This document shows, in pieces, positions 38,276 through 47,271 of a stretch of 64,000 nt of DNA (position 1 is the first letter of the stretch; every line of letters begins with the position of its first letter). The stretch is from positions 1-64,000 of the forward strand of contig JAPNUR010000003.1 in NCBI GenBank assembly GCA_026627385.1, in the 5' to 3' direction. The translations under genes were made by a program, and so were the position numbers. The notes beneath the pieces were generated by a model. The model did not search any database, was not told the origin of the DNA, and saw only the letters and a list, made by a program, of their open reading frames with translations. Source of the stretch: Bacillota bacterium. GTDB taxonomy: Bacteria > Bacillota > Sulfobacillia > Sulfobacillales > Sulfobacillaceae.

Positions 38276-39118
38276 GTGAAATCGATGTATCAGTTGGACC
38301 ACCACGTGTTGGCCTCGGGGATAAACGCCCGATGGCCGGAATATCGCGGGGAGACTCTCCGCTGGCTGCACGAGGGCGAGCATTTTGTCCTGGCTGTGCT
38401 CGGTGAAACGCGGGTTGTGCGCATTCCCCGCTCTGACGCCGATCGCTGGCGGCTGAGGCGCGAAGTGGCGCTGTTAGGGCAACTCCAGGGCACTGTGGCC
38501 TGGCCTCTTCCGCGATACGATGACGTGCGCCAGGGGTGGGGGCGGTATCGCTATTTGGTGGGCACGCCGCTACCCAAAGCGTCGTCACTGCCGGCTGGGC
38601 TGGGGCAGGAATTACAGGCGTTTTTGGGGTGGTTGCACCACCAGCCCGTGGCGCAACCCAACCTGGCCAGGCGTCAATGGGCTCGACGCTATCGCGCCTT
38701 GGTGTCGCGCCTTGAACCCCAGGTCATGCCGCTTTTAACGGTGCGCGACCGACGTCAATCTCAGCGACGATTGATGGAGGGACTCGACCTACTCGAACAC
38801 AGAGCCTGGGAACCGACGCTCATTCACGGTAATCTGGCTCCTCGGCATGTGCTGGTGGCGGGTGAGAATTGGGCACTGGCCGGCATCGTCGATTTTAGTC
38901 AATGGCGCATTGGCGATGCCGCCCTCGATTGGAGCGGCATCGAGGGACTGGAGGCTTTCTTGCCAGGCAGGTTAGCGGATGACGAGTGTTTTCGGGCGCG
39001 CCTCCGATTTTATCAATTTCTGCGCCCTTTTGAGGGGATTCTCCGCGCATTAAAACATGGCCGCGTTGAAGCGGCGGAGCGCCATGTTCAGTGGGTGCGC
39101 CGCCAGTTGTCACAGTGA
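38276..39118 (+). CDS. Aminoglycoside-phosphotransferase-fold protein with altered catalytic loop
   Basis: About 280 residues with the APH/choline-kinase fold: 'FVLAVLGETRVVRIPR' nucleotide-loop strands, the catalytic loop at residues 184-193 and the metal motif IVDFSQWRIGDAALDWSG. The loop normally reads H-G-D-(x4)-N; here it reads HGNLAPRHVLV, so the catalytic Asp is Asn186 and the metal-ligand Asn is His. The Asp of the DFS (DFG-like) segment remains. The protein may have lost phosphotransfer or bind a nucleotide without catalysis. GTG 38276 has GAGGAG nine bases upstream; an upstream ATG at 38216 is possible. PheA follows after 11 bases, so they are likely one operon. No substrate can be assigned. 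Confidence 0.75.
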   Translation: MKSMYQLDHHVLASGINARWPEYRGETLRWLHEGEHFVLAVLGETRVVRIPRSDADRWRLRREVALLGQLQGTVAWPLPRYDDVRQGWGRYRYLVGTPLPKASSLPAGLGQELQAFLGWLHHQPVAQPNLARRQWARRYRALVSRLEPQVMPLLTVRDRRQSQRRLMEGLDLLEHRAWEPTLIHGNLAPRHVLVAGENWALAGIVDFSQWRIGDAALDWSGIEGLEAFLPGRLADDECFRARLRFYQFLRPFEGILRALKHGRVEAAERHVQWVRRQLSQ

Positions 39119-39129
39119 GGTGATGTGAG

Positions 39130-39966
39130 GTGTTGTACCAAGGGGAACCAGGAGCCTTTTCTGAGGCAGCAATTCGTCATTACTTTCCGGATGAGGAGCC
39201 GGTGGGACTTCCCTCCTTTGAGGCGGTCTTTCAGCGGTTAAATCGAGATTCCGATGCCTATGCGCTGTTGCCGATCGAAAACGCATATCGCGGACCGGTG
39301 ACCGAAGTGTGGGATCGATTAGTGGGCAACGATCAATTGACCATTTGGGGTGAGGTGGTGGAGCGCGTGCGGCTAGCCTTAATGGCCCCTGCGGGGGAGA
39401 CCCTGGAGACCATTCGACGCGTCCGCTCGCACCCCCAGGCGCTGATGCAAAGTCGGGGATTCTGGCAGGTACGAGGGTATGAAGCGGAACCAGCGCTAGA
39501 TACGGCTGGCAGCGCCCGTGAAGTGGCCGAGTTTCGGTGGCCGGGGGTCGCAGCCATTGCCAGCCCCACGGCTGCCGAGCGATATGGCTTGAGGATTTTG
39601 GCGGCGCCGTTGGAAGATTATCCCGATAACCGCACGCGATTTTGGCTCATTGCCCAACGGCAACCCACATTGCCGGAATTTCCCGTCGACACCCGAAAGG
39701 CGACGCTCGCGTTTGACGTGGCGCACCAACCGGGGTCATTGGCGCATGTCTTGAATATTTTTGCCGAACGCCGCATTAACTTAACCAAAATTGAATCGCG
39801 ACCGCGCCCCGGATACCCGTTTGAATTTCGGTTTTGGATTGATGTGGCGCTCAAGGACAGTGACGCGGCAATTCTCTTTGAAGCACTCACTGAAGTGAAG
39901 GCGAACACCTTATTTTACCGCTTTCTCGGGTTTTACCCAGCATTTCAGGACCTCGGTGAGCCGTGA
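39130..39966 (+). CDS. pheA: Prephenate dehydratase
   Basis: Turns prephenate into phenylpyruvate for phenylalanine. The 278-residue protein has the N-terminal YQGEPGAFSEAAIRHYF motif, the catalytic TRF motif in YPDNRTRFWLI, and a C-terminal ACT regulatory domain (HQPGSLAHVLNIF, NLTKIESRPRPGYPFEFRFW) with the ESRP motif that binds phenylalanine. Feedback inhibition by phenylalanine is expected from the family. A perfect GAGGTGAT lies six bases before GTG 39130, covering the end of the upstream gene. Confidence 0.94.
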   Translation: MLYQGEPGAFSEAAIRHYFPDEEPVGLPSFEAVFQRLNRDSDAYALLPIENAYRGPVTEVWDRLVGNDQLTIWGEVVERVRLALMAPAGETLETIRRVRSHPQALMQSRGFWQVRGYEAEPALDTAGSAREVAEFRWPGVAAIASPTAAERYGLRILAAPLEDYPDNRTRFWLIAQRQPTLPEFPVDTRKATLAFDVAHQPGSLAHVLNIFAERRINLTKIESRPRPGYPFEFRFWIDVALKDSDAAILFEALTEVKANTLFYRFLGFYPAFQDLGEP

Positions 39967-40646
39967 TGACTGCTGTCCTCATCGTGGATGTGTTGAATGC
40001 CATTGGTGGCGGCGGGATTGTTGACGGTTGGCATGTCTTAAGCGAGCTCGACCTTCGGCCCTTTACGGTACCCACGGGAGTGACGTGGCCCGCGACAGAG
40101 GGTGACGCCGTGTCATGGATTGACGAGGCCGCGGTGAGTGAAGCGCTGGGAGCGCTGTGGACCCTTGACGCAACGCGAGCGGTCACATTGGGAATCCTGG
40201 GGCGTCACGCGGTGATTGACGCGGTTCAACGGCTGGCCCAAGGCCGCTCGTTACCCATTGTGGCTGATTGGCGGGTCGACGACGTGTGGACCGATCAAGA
40301 GGCATTTCGCGAACGCATCCTTCCCCTGTTAACGCTGTTAGTGACGTCGTGTCGGGGGGCGACGGCGTTAACGGGATTACCCATTCACGATCGGGTTGAT
40401 CAACGGCGCGCAGCGCGTACCCTAAGCCATTTAGGGGCGACATGGGTGGTGCTGTACGACGAGGAGCGGGGCCATGGGGACGAAGGTCACTTGTTGTGGG
40501 GGCCGCATTATGAAACATGGCTGACGGGCGCAGTGGATCCGGGAATCGGAGGTCGCCTCAGTGCCGCCCTCAGCGCGGCTGTGGCGCGAGGAGATGGATT
40601 ACCGGACGCGATGCCTGCCGCCTGGCAAAGGGCTTTGCGAATCTAG
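39966..40646 (+). CDS. ThiD/PfkB-like kinase, degenerate
   Basis: A 226-residue protein of ThiD-like (hydroxymethylpyrimidine/pyridoxal kinase) fold: LGILGRHAVIDAVQ and PIVADWRVDDVW recall the conserved strands of that family. The anion-hole motif near the end, normally GTG(C/D), reads GIGGRLSAAL, so the catalytic residue is replaced by Gly. The N-terminal 'SGGAGIQAD' motif reads VLNAIGGGGIVDGW and is also changed. It may be inactive or have taken a new function. It overlaps the pheA stop by one base and is translationally coupled. Confidence 0.6.
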   Translation: MTAVLIVDVLNAIGGGGIVDGWHVLSELDLRPFTVPTGVTWPATEGDAVSWIDEAAVSEALGALWTLDATRAVTLGILGRHAVIDAVQRLAQGRSLPIVADWRVDDVWTDQEAFRERILPLLTLLVTSCRGATALTGLPIHDRVDQRRAARTLSHLGATWVVLYDEERGHGDEGHLLWGPHYETWLTGAVDPGIGGRLSAALSAAVARGDGLPDAMPAAWQRALRI

Positions 40647-40955
40647 AGAGTGGATCAATGGAGGGGGAATCTTGCCTTTAACCAAGGCACTCGCGGAACG
40701 AGGACCTGACCCTCGGATAACAACCGATGCGGGCAGCCTTGCTGGTAGGCCACCTTTTTCCTTTAACGGGATGGGCGCGGCCGGATGACTAAACGATGCT
40801 ACGCGGATAGCGCGGTGAACTGGTATCGGAGTGGCTCATTTCAGCGCACGCCTGAGTGCTGCCGGCAAGCTTATTCCGTGGAAACGCGCGTGCCAATGTA
40901 ATGCGAGCGAAAAGCGAAACTTCTCGAGAAAAATTGCGGCTCCCTCTCTGATCTC

Positions 40956-40984
40956 TTGTCACCGCCAACGAAAATCCGTATGAT
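40956..40984 (+). promoter_or_regulatory. Promoter of the acyl-CoA synthetase gene
   Basis: TTGTCA (40956-40961) and TATGAT (40979-40984) with 17-base spacing, close to the sigma-A consensus, 66 bases before the GTG start. The stretch from 40647 to here holds no other recognisable gene. Confidence 0.65.
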
Positions 40985-41001
40985 CAATCTATAAAGTTGC
41001 G

Positions 41002-41030
41002 TAATACAAATGTTACCTAATACAAATGTT
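41002..41030 (+). repeat. Tandem 13-base repeat in the acyl-CoA synthetase leader
   Basis: TAATACAAATGTT occurs at 41002-41014 and again at 41018-41030, a perfect direct repeat with a 16-base period. It lies between the expected transcription start (about 40991) and the ribosome binding site (41035-41042), where a repressor could block transcription. The binding protein is unknown. Each copy contains an ATG that is probably not used. Confidence 0.7.
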
Positions 41031-41049
41031 GTCTGGGGGAGGAACGAGC

Positions 41050-42831
41050 GTGGCCTGCGCCAATGTGGTGGATATTATGCGCGAGTCGGCCCTGCGCTGG
41101 CCGGATCGGCCGGCTCAACGATACTGGACGGGCAGCCATTGGCAAGATCGCAGCTACCGCGAGTTGTGGGAGGCTATCCAATCTGTCGCCCGGGGTCTCA
41201 AGACCCTAGGGATTCAGCCCGGCGACCGTGTCGGTCTTTTGGCGCGAACGCGGCCTGAATGGGTGATTGCTGATTACGCCATTCTTTGCGCGGATGCGGT
41301 GACGGTTCCGATTTATCCGACATCTTCCGTCGACGACGTGGCTCACATTGCGACAGACGCCCAAATTGGTTGGGCAGTGGTTGAAAATGATCAATTAGCT
41401 GAGAAACTGCCAGAAAACGTGGGCCGCATCTTCATCGAAACCTCGAAGGGGGAGCATCCCCTGACGCTGGACACCCTAAGCACGCCCGGCGACGCACTTC
41501 TTCCCATGCGCTCTGGTGGCGATGTGGCGACGTTGGTTTACACCTCCGGCACTACAGGCCGCCCGAAGGGGGTCATGCTGACCCACCAAAACCTCCTCAC
41601 CAATGTTGAAGACATTGTCAGCATCACCAATACGACACCTCAGATGACGCTGACCGCGGCGGACGTCTGTCTGTCGCTTTTGCCGTTATCCCACATTTTG
41701 GAGAGGACATGCCATAATGTCTTTTTGGATCGCGGGGTGACCATCGCCTATGCGCGGTCGCCTCAGCAATTGGCGGCTGATCTGAAGTCGATTCGGCCCA
41801 CGCTCATGGTGGTCGTCCCTCGGGTGCTGGAAAAAATTTATGAGCGCATCAACGCCGAAGTGGCCACAGCGTCCGGGTTCAAGCGGCGACTATTTCAGCA
41901 CACGCTCGTTCTCGGGGAGCAACGGTATCAGCGCCTGATCGAGGCGAAGTCCGCACCAACTTGTCGGCTGCGTGAAGAGGCATGGCTGGACCGCGCCGTG
42001 TCCCATCGAATCCGCGAAGCCGTAGGAGGGCGACTCCGGCTTGTCATTTCTGGTGGAGCTCCTCTCTCCGCGGACATTGGCCGGTTTTTCTTTGCATTAG
42101 GGATTCCCGTGCTGGAAGGTTATGGGCTGACAGAAACGGCGCCTGTATTAACCGTAAATCGGCTGCCGGTGCCGCGGTTTGGCAGCGTGGGGCAACCGTT
42201 GCCACAGGTGAGCATTCGGATCGCTGACGATGGCGAAATTCTGGCCCGCGGTCCCAACATTTCGCCCGGGTATTGGAATCAGCCTGAGAAGACGGCAGCG
42301 GCGTTTTCCGATGGATGGTTTCACACCGGCGATGTGGGCTGGGTCACGCACGATGGATATCTTGTGGTCGCTGATCGCAAGAAGCTCCTGATCGTGTTGT
42401 CCACCGGCAAGAATGTCGCGCCCCAGCGCGTCGAACAGAAACTGATGTTAAGTCCAGCCATTGATCAGGCTGTGGTGGTTGGGAACAACAGGAAATACGT
42501 GGCGGCGCTTATCTATGTCAGCCCCACATGGGTGAACGAATGGGGACGCAAAAGAGGGCTGGATCCTCTCAGCTATCAAGAGGCGATTGGTCGGGAGGAC
42601 CTCTTGGCTGAGGTGTTTCGGGAAGTGCAGCGTACCACCAGAGACTTGGCTCCATTTGAGAGGCCTAAGACAGTGCGCTTGTTGCCGCAACCGTTGGCGG
42701 AGGAAACAGGGGAGCTGACGCCTTCGTTGAAAGTGAAAATGGCGGTGGTGGAACAAAAATACGGCGCATTGATCGAGGACATGTACACGGCCGAACACGA
42801 CCAGCCCTTGGAGACTCTTCGCGGCTCCTAG
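41050..42831 (+). CDS. fadD: Long-chain acyl-CoA synthetase (AMP-forming)
   Basis: About 593 residues activating fatty acids to acyl-CoA. Motifs: P-loop YTSGTTGRPKGVMLTH, FACS motif and hinge FHTGDVGWVTHDGYLVVADR, GYGLTETAPVL, and the ACSL-type C-terminus with KNVAPQRVEQKL. The long insertion before 'SGGAPLSADIGRFF' is typical of the bacterial ACSL/FAA group. I use GTG 41050, seven bases behind GGGGGAGG; the frame opens at 41026 inside the repeat. It is the only gene of its transcript. Confidence 0.92.
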   Translation: MACANVVDIMRESALRWPDRPAQRYWTGSHWQDRSYRELWEAIQSVARGLKTLGIQPGDRVGLLARTRPEWVIADYAILCADAVTVPIYPTSSVDDVAHIATDAQIGWAVVENDQLAEKLPENVGRIFIETSKGEHPLTLDTLSTPGDALLPMRSGGDVATLVYTSGTTGRPKGVMLTHQNLLTNVEDIVSITNTTPQMTLTAADVCLSLLPLSHILERTCHNVFLDRGVTIAYARSPQQLAADLKSIRPTLMVVVPRVLEKIYERINAEVATASGFKRRLFQHTLVLGEQRYQRLIEAKSAPTCRLREEAWLDRAVSHRIREAVGGRLRLVISGGAPLSADIGRFFFALGIPVLEGYGLTETAPVLTVNRLPVPRFGSVGQPLPQVSIRIADDGEILARGPNISPGYWNQPEKTAAAFSDGWFHTGDVGWVTHDGYLVVADRKKLLIVLSTGKNVAPQRVEQKLMLSPAIDQAVVVGNNRKYVAALIYVSPTWVNEWGRKRGLDPLSYQEAIGREDLLAEVFREVQRTTRDLAPFERPKTVRLLPQPLAEETGELTPSLKVKMAVVEQKYGALIEDMYTAEHDQPLETLRGS

Positions 42832-42833
42832 CG

Positions 42834-43484
42834 CTATGAATCGAGGGGAATTCGGCCCGGTTCGTCGTGCTGCCGAATGAGGGTCCATTCGCCGCTGGCG
42901 TTCAGTCGGGGCTCCAGGCGCAGCCATTTGTCGTACTCGATGCTAAGCTCTATCGTCACCAGGTCCCCAAACGCTTCATGCCAACTGATCGCGACCGGCG
43001 CTAACCATTGCACCGCACGATCGTAATGCCGGTAGGGAATTTGTAATGTGATATGGCGGATGGTGGCCAACCGCGCCTTCACGGTGGCATCCAGCCCTTT
43101 TTGGCAGGCGGCTTGGTAAGCACGCACTAAACCGCCGCGGCCCAGCTTGATGCCGCCAAAGTATCGGGCGACAATCACCAAGGTTTCGGTCCAATCCTGA
43201 CGCACCAAGAGGTTTAGCATGGGTAAGCCCGCCGTTTGGTGCGGCTCGCCATCATCGAAGGCGCGTTGCTGGCTTGGCCCAATGCGGTAGGCCCAAGTAT
43301 AGTGGTGGGCCTGTGGCCAATCATCCTTCATGGCGGTGAGACAAGTCTCCAAGGCCTCCGGGTCAGGGAGATGAAAAGTTTTCGCGACAAACCGCGACCG
43401 CTCGACAATTAATTCGGCAGCGCTTGAGGAAAATACGGTCGGCGTAGACATCCCTCCCGTCAACTGGCGCATCTTCGTCGTCAT
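42834..43484 (-). CDS. yigZ: YigZ/IMPACT-family protein
   Basis: A 216-residue UPF0029 protein: HHYTWAYRIG, DDGEPHQTAGLPMLNLL and RYFGGIKLGRGGLVRAYQ are the family signature, followed by the ferredoxin-like C-terminal domain. Its function in bacteria is not settled; related proteins interact with translation or act on folates or ribosomes. Start ATG 43484 has no clear Shine-Dalgarno; an internal ATG at 43451 has GGGAGG too close, so 43484 stands. It converges on fadD, two bases apart. Confidence 0.9.
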   Translation of the reverse strand: MTTKMRQLTGGMSTPTVFSSSAAELIVERSRFVAKTFHLPDPEALETCLTAMKDDWPQAHHYTWAYRIGPSQQRAFDDGEPHQTAGLPMLNLLVRQDWTETLVIVARYFGGIKLGRGGLVRAYQAACQKGLDATVKARLATIRHITLQIPYRHYDRAVQWLAPVAISWHEAFGDLVTIELSIEYDKWLRLEPRLNASGEWTLIRQHDEPGRIPLDS

Positions 43485-43588
43485 TTCGCGTACACTAGCA
43501 TAACGCCTCTCAACACCAGCTACTAGCCATCAAACGGCAACGAATGGTATGGTGAAAATGGTGAAGATGACAAGAAGGGGGTGGGATT

Positions 43589-44818
43589 GTGGCAAAAAGC
43601 ACGGCAGTGGGCAGAATGCCGGTGAGCGACCCAGCCGAATGGATTGAATGGGCCGCGCAGCACCATGCGGAAACATTGGCCACACGCCCCGAAGTCATGA
43701 TTTTGGCGGCACGCTATGGGGACGGACATTTGCGCGCGGCCAAGGCCATCGGATTAAAATTGCTCTTGCTGCAGCCGACCTTGAATGTGGGAATTTTGGA
43801 CTATTATCAATTTGTCAATCCGGTTCTCGATAGTGCGATTCGCTGGGCTTACCTGAGTTCAGTACGATTTGCGCCGAGCGCCTGGAAGCGTTTTTACACT
43901 GCTACCCAGAGAATTGATCCGGAGTCGCCAACCCAACAATTTTTAAATCGTATTGGGATCGAGTCGTTTTACGAAGCGATTCGCGACGAACCACCTAAAG
44001 TCATTGTGTCCACCTATCCTACGGCGGCGGGGGTGGTCTCGACCTTGAAGCGCCAAGGGCGCCTCGAGGCGTTAAATTACGTGGTGATGACGGACTATAG
44101 CATTCATTCACAATGGATTCATAAGTACGTGGATCTCTATTTTGTGGGCGGCGAGGATATGAAAGTGGCACTTGTGGAGCGAGGGGTGCCGAGCGAGCGC
44201 ATCTTAGTGTCAGGTATCCCCGTGGATAGCCGGTTTGAACAGCCTGTGAACGAAGAGGCGGTGCGTAAAAGTTTAGGCATTGGTCAGGAACCGGTGTTGC
44301 TCTTCATGGGCGGATCCTATATGCCGATTAATGAATTTAGCTACGTCTTGTCGCAGATTGACAAAGTGACCGTGCCGCATGTGACCGTCGTCGTGGCAGG
44401 CCGCGAGGAAAACCGCCGCCAAGTCGCCATGGCCTATCAAAAGCGGGCCACCCATCCGATGGTGGTCTTAGGTTACGTGAACAATGTTCATGAGCTGATG
44501 GGAATTAGTGCGCTATTGATTAGCAAGGCGGGGGGATTGACGACGACGGAAGCGCTGTGCCGGGGCGTGCCGATGCTCATTTACCGCCCTATTCCCGGTC
44601 AGGAAGATGCGAATGCCATGTACGTGGTGCGTCATGGGGCCGGGTTGTTGGCTAAGGATCATGACGATGTGTCCGAGATGATTACCCACTTGTTAAGCCA
44701 CCCCTGGGAACTGAAGGCTATGGCACGCCAAGCCCGTGAGCTGGGTCATCCCCGCGCGGCCCAAGTGATTGCGGGCAAAATTCAAGATGCCTTAGCCAGC
44801 GGGGCTCATGCACACTAG
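43589..44818 (+). CDS. Diacylglycerol glycosyltransferase (MGDG synthase/UgtP-like)
   Basis: A GT28-type glycosyltransferase of 409 residues. The N-terminal domain has GDGHLRAAKAIG-like 'YGDGHLRAAKAI' and YPTAAGVVSTLKRQG, the C-terminal one has FMGGSYMPINEFSY, SKAGGLTTTEAL and PIPGQEDANA, the MGDG-synthase UDP-sugar site. It would transfer glucose or galactose to diacylglycerol at the inner membrane face, making membrane glycolipids or a lipid anchor. It overlaps the next gene by 11 bases and starts an operon with an MFS protein and a polysaccharide deacetylase. GTG 43589 follows AAGAAGGGGG. Confidence 0.9.
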   Translation: MAKSTAVGRMPVSDPAEWIEWAAQHHAETLATRPEVMILAARYGDGHLRAAKAIGLKLLLLQPTLNVGILDYYQFVNPVLDSAIRWAYLSSVRFAPSAWKRFYTATQRIDPESPTQQFLNRIGIESFYEAIRDEPPKVIVSTYPTAAGVVSTLKRQGRLEALNYVVMTDYSIHSQWIHKYVDLYFVGGEDMKVALVERGVPSERILVSGIPVDSRFEQPVNEEAVRKSLGIGQEPVLLFMGGSYMPINEFSYVLSQIDKVTVPHVTVVVAGREENRRQVAMAYQKRATHPMVVLGYVNNVHELMGISALLISKAGGLTTTEALCRGVPMLIYRPIPGQEDANAMYVVRHGAGLLAKDHDDVSEMITHLLSHPWELKAMARQARELGHPRAAQVIAGKIQDALASGAHAH

Positions 44819-45980
44819 CCATTCCGAGTCGCCCACGAAAGTGTTGCTCACCTTAGTGCTGGGACTGGCGGAATTTGCGCGAGGGGCGCTGGTGGTGGCG
44901 CTCCTCGCCGACTACGTGACCGGTCCGTTAGCGGCGCCGTTAACGGTGGTGGGGTGGGCGCTCGCGGCCCATTATCTTCTGGACACTATTTTTCGCGGGC
45001 CGTCGGGGTGGGTGGTGGACCGGGTTGGACCCGCACGGGTGCTCACCTTGGGATTGGCTATTGAAGTGGTGGCCTTTGTCGGATTGATGAATGCGCGAGC
45101 GGTGTTTTGGGTGGTATTTTGGGTAGGGTTTTTAGGCATTGGGACGGCGACCCATTGGCCGGCTGTGGTGACCGGGACCAATCGTCTGAGCCGAGCTGGC
45201 AGCCGGGCTTCGGCCATGAGCATTGTGTTTGCCGCCTGGTTGGCGGGTTCGGGCCTCGGGCCCCTGGTGATTAATTTTTTGATGGCGGGGCGTGACCGCG
45301 TGGCCTTTTTGGTGTTGGTCGCGGTGGATGTGACCGCCTGGATCTTGACCCTTGCGATCCGAAACGACCGGCTCATTCCGACGCATATTGTGCATCACCC
45401 GGTGGGTCAATGGGTGAGCACGTTGTGGCCTTTTCGCTATATTTTGCCGGGGATGTTCTTGCAAAACCTGACGCTGGGGTTACTGCTCCCCATCTTGGAA
45501 CCCTATGTGAACCGTGTGCTGCGACTCAGTCACGTAGAATTTGCTGAACTTTTGATTTTTGCTGGGGCCCTAACGGTGTTGCTGCTCTGGCCGATGGGGC
45601 GCATTACCGATCGCTATGGGCAGCGAGTCCCCCTGATTGGTGGGTTCTTTGTGGCGGGTCTGACGCTGGTGATGCTAGCCTTTACCCGCCACTTTTACGC
45701 CCTGGTGTTGCTAGGGGGGATTCTCGGATTTTCGTATGCCATGATTTTGCCGTCGTGGAACGCCTTTTTAGGAAAACTGGTGCCGCGGTCCATTGAAGGA
45801 TGGCATTGGGGGATGTTTATGACGATTGAGGGACTCGGCATGGCGGTGGGCCCGATTGTGGGGACGCGGTTATTCGAACTGGCTGTATGGATGCCGTTTT
45901 TGTTTTCGGCAGCGGTGCTGTTAATGATGGGCACCTTCTACTGGGCGTTTCCATTTGATGCGTATTGGCGCGTGAAGTAA
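44808..45980 (+). CDS. MFS transporter in glycolipid operon
   Basis: A 390-residue, twelve-helix MFS protein with motif A variants (VVDRVGPARVLT, GRITDRYGQRVPL). Its co-translation with the glycosyltransferase suggests it may move a lipid-linked or sugar compound across the membrane, comparable to LtaA-type flippases linked to glycolipid synthesis. That role is inferred from context only. ATG 44808 lies within the last codons of the upstream gene. Confidence 0.88.
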   Translation: MHTSHSESPTKVLLTLVLGLAEFARGALVVALLADYVTGPLAAPLTVVGWALAAHYLLDTIFRGPSGWVVDRVGPARVLTLGLAIEVVAFVGLMNARAVFWVVFWVGFLGIGTATHWPAVVTGTNRLSRAGSRASAMSIVFAAWLAGSGLGPLVINFLMAGRDRVAFLVLVAVDVTAWILTLAIRNDRLIPTHIVHHPVGQWVSTLWPFRYILPGMFLQNLTLGLLLPILEPYVNRVLRLSHVEFAELLIFAGALTVLLLWPMGRITDRYGQRVPLIGGFFVAGLTLVMLAFTRHFYALVLLGGILGFSYAMILPSWNAFLGKLVPRSIEGWHWGMFMTIEGLGMAVGPIVGTRLFELAVWMPFLFSAAVLLMMGTFYWAFPFDAYWRVK

Positions 45981-45993
45981 GGGGGCGCCGCGA

Positions 45994-47271
45994 GTGCTTT
46001 GGATAATTGTGGCCGTGGTCGGGGTGTGGTTTGTCGTGTACCTGCTGCCAGATTTGTGGTTTCATCATCTGCAGTGGGGATCCTTTCAAGGAGCACAGAC
46101 AACGTCCCGGGTGGCGCTCACCTTTGACGATGGCCCTGGTCCGGATACTCCGGCCATTTTAGAGGTGTTGCAACAACACGGTGTCCACGCCACATTTTTT
46201 GTGGTGGCCGAGCGCGCGGCGGAACATCCAGACCTCCTGCAGCACATGGTGGAGGACGGGCATGAAATCGGGTTGCATATGGCGCGCCATGTGTCGGCCT
46301 ACCTGCTGTCGCCGTGGCGAAGCTACCAACTCATTGGTCAGGGACTGCGCACCGTTGAGCGATTAACGGGGGAGGTTCCCACCTTGTTTCGCCCGCCGTG
46401 GGGCCACGTGAACCTGGGCACTTGGATGGCTATACGACGCTACCGGTTAACGCCCGTCTACTGGAATATTGCGCCAGACGATTGGCGGCCGGACAGGACA
46501 CCGGAGCGCATTAGCCATTATGTGGTGCAACTGGCCCAACCCGGAGCTGTCATCGTCTTACACGATGCTGGGGGACCCCGTGAACGCACGCGCCTGGCGT
46601 TGCCATCGATGATTGAAGGTTTGCGATCCTTGGGGCTGGAGCCGGGCAGAGTCAGGGACCTGGCGCCAGACCGGTCATTTTTACGGCGCGTGTGGACCTG
46701 GTGGGAAATGCGATTCACGCGCGCATGGGATATCGAGACAATCCCTAACCGGGCAGGGGGCCCACCGTTTCTGCGGATTGGTCTCAGTCACTATCGCGGT
46801 CCGCGCGTAACGTTGGCTGATGGGACGGATTTAGCGCCTGGCGATCCTCTGGGCGAAATTCACTTTGGCAACCCCGCCCTGTCGCAGTTTAGCGACCGGC
46901 CGGATGCCGGGCTCCGTGCCCTGCACGGGGTGCTAGCGGCATTGAGCGACTTAGCTGACTGGTTAAGCACCCACGACGCCTATCACGCGGTTCGGGCGGT
47001 CGGCGGGATTACGCTTTTGGATGCGGCACGGACCATTGAAAAGTTAGGATTCCAACGGGTGCGCGTGCGTGGGTGGCTTAAATGGTCCATGTGGATATAC
47101 CTCATGGCGCTGATGGCTATCTATCACCGCGACGGTTGGAAGACTTTGCGGCGATTTCGGCGCCTCGAACCCGTGCTGGTTCTCATGAGCCGGGAAGCGT
47201 TTCTTGCCCGCTATCGAGGCCGGTCGCGGATAGTGGCGAAACGGACAAATGCGACGACTGTTCGCGACTGA
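45994..47271 (+). CDS. Polysaccharide deacetylase with C-terminal YkoP-like domain
   Basis: A membrane-anchored NodB-type deacetylase of 425 residues. After an N-terminal helix (IIVAVVGVWFVVYLLPDLW) come the NodB motifs TFDDGPGPDTP, HEIGLHMARH, RPPWGH, DDWRPD and IVLHDAGG, giving the metal site Asp-His-His and catalytic Asp and His. Residues about 230-420 form a second domain (RVWTWWEMRFTRAWD, GDPLGEIHFGN, WLKWSMWIYLMALMAI) that I take to be YkoP-like. It probably trims N-acetyl groups from a cell-wall or lipid-linked glycan outside the membrane. GTG 45994. Its end overlaps the convergent amt gene by 89 bases. Confidence 0.88.
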   Translation: MLWIIVAVVGVWFVVYLLPDLWFHHLQWGSFQGAQTTSRVALTFDDGPGPDTPAILEVLQQHGVHATFFVVAERAAEHPDLLQHMVEDGHEIGLHMARHVSAYLLSPWRSYQLIGQGLRTVERLTGEVPTLFRPPWGHVNLGTWMAIRRYRLTPVYWNIAPDDWRPDRTPERISHYVVQLAQPGAVIVLHDAGGPRERTRLALPSMIEGLRSLGLEPGRVRDLAPDRSFLRRVWTWWEMRFTRAWDIETIPNRAGGPPFLRIGLSHYRGPRVTLADGTDLAPGDPLGEIHFGNPALSQFSDRPDAGLRALHGVLAALSDLADWLSTHDAYHAVRAVGGITLLDAARTIEKLGFQRVRVRGWLKWSMWIYLMALMAIYHRDGWKTLRRFRRLEPVLVLMSREAFLARYRGRSRIVAKRTNATTVRD

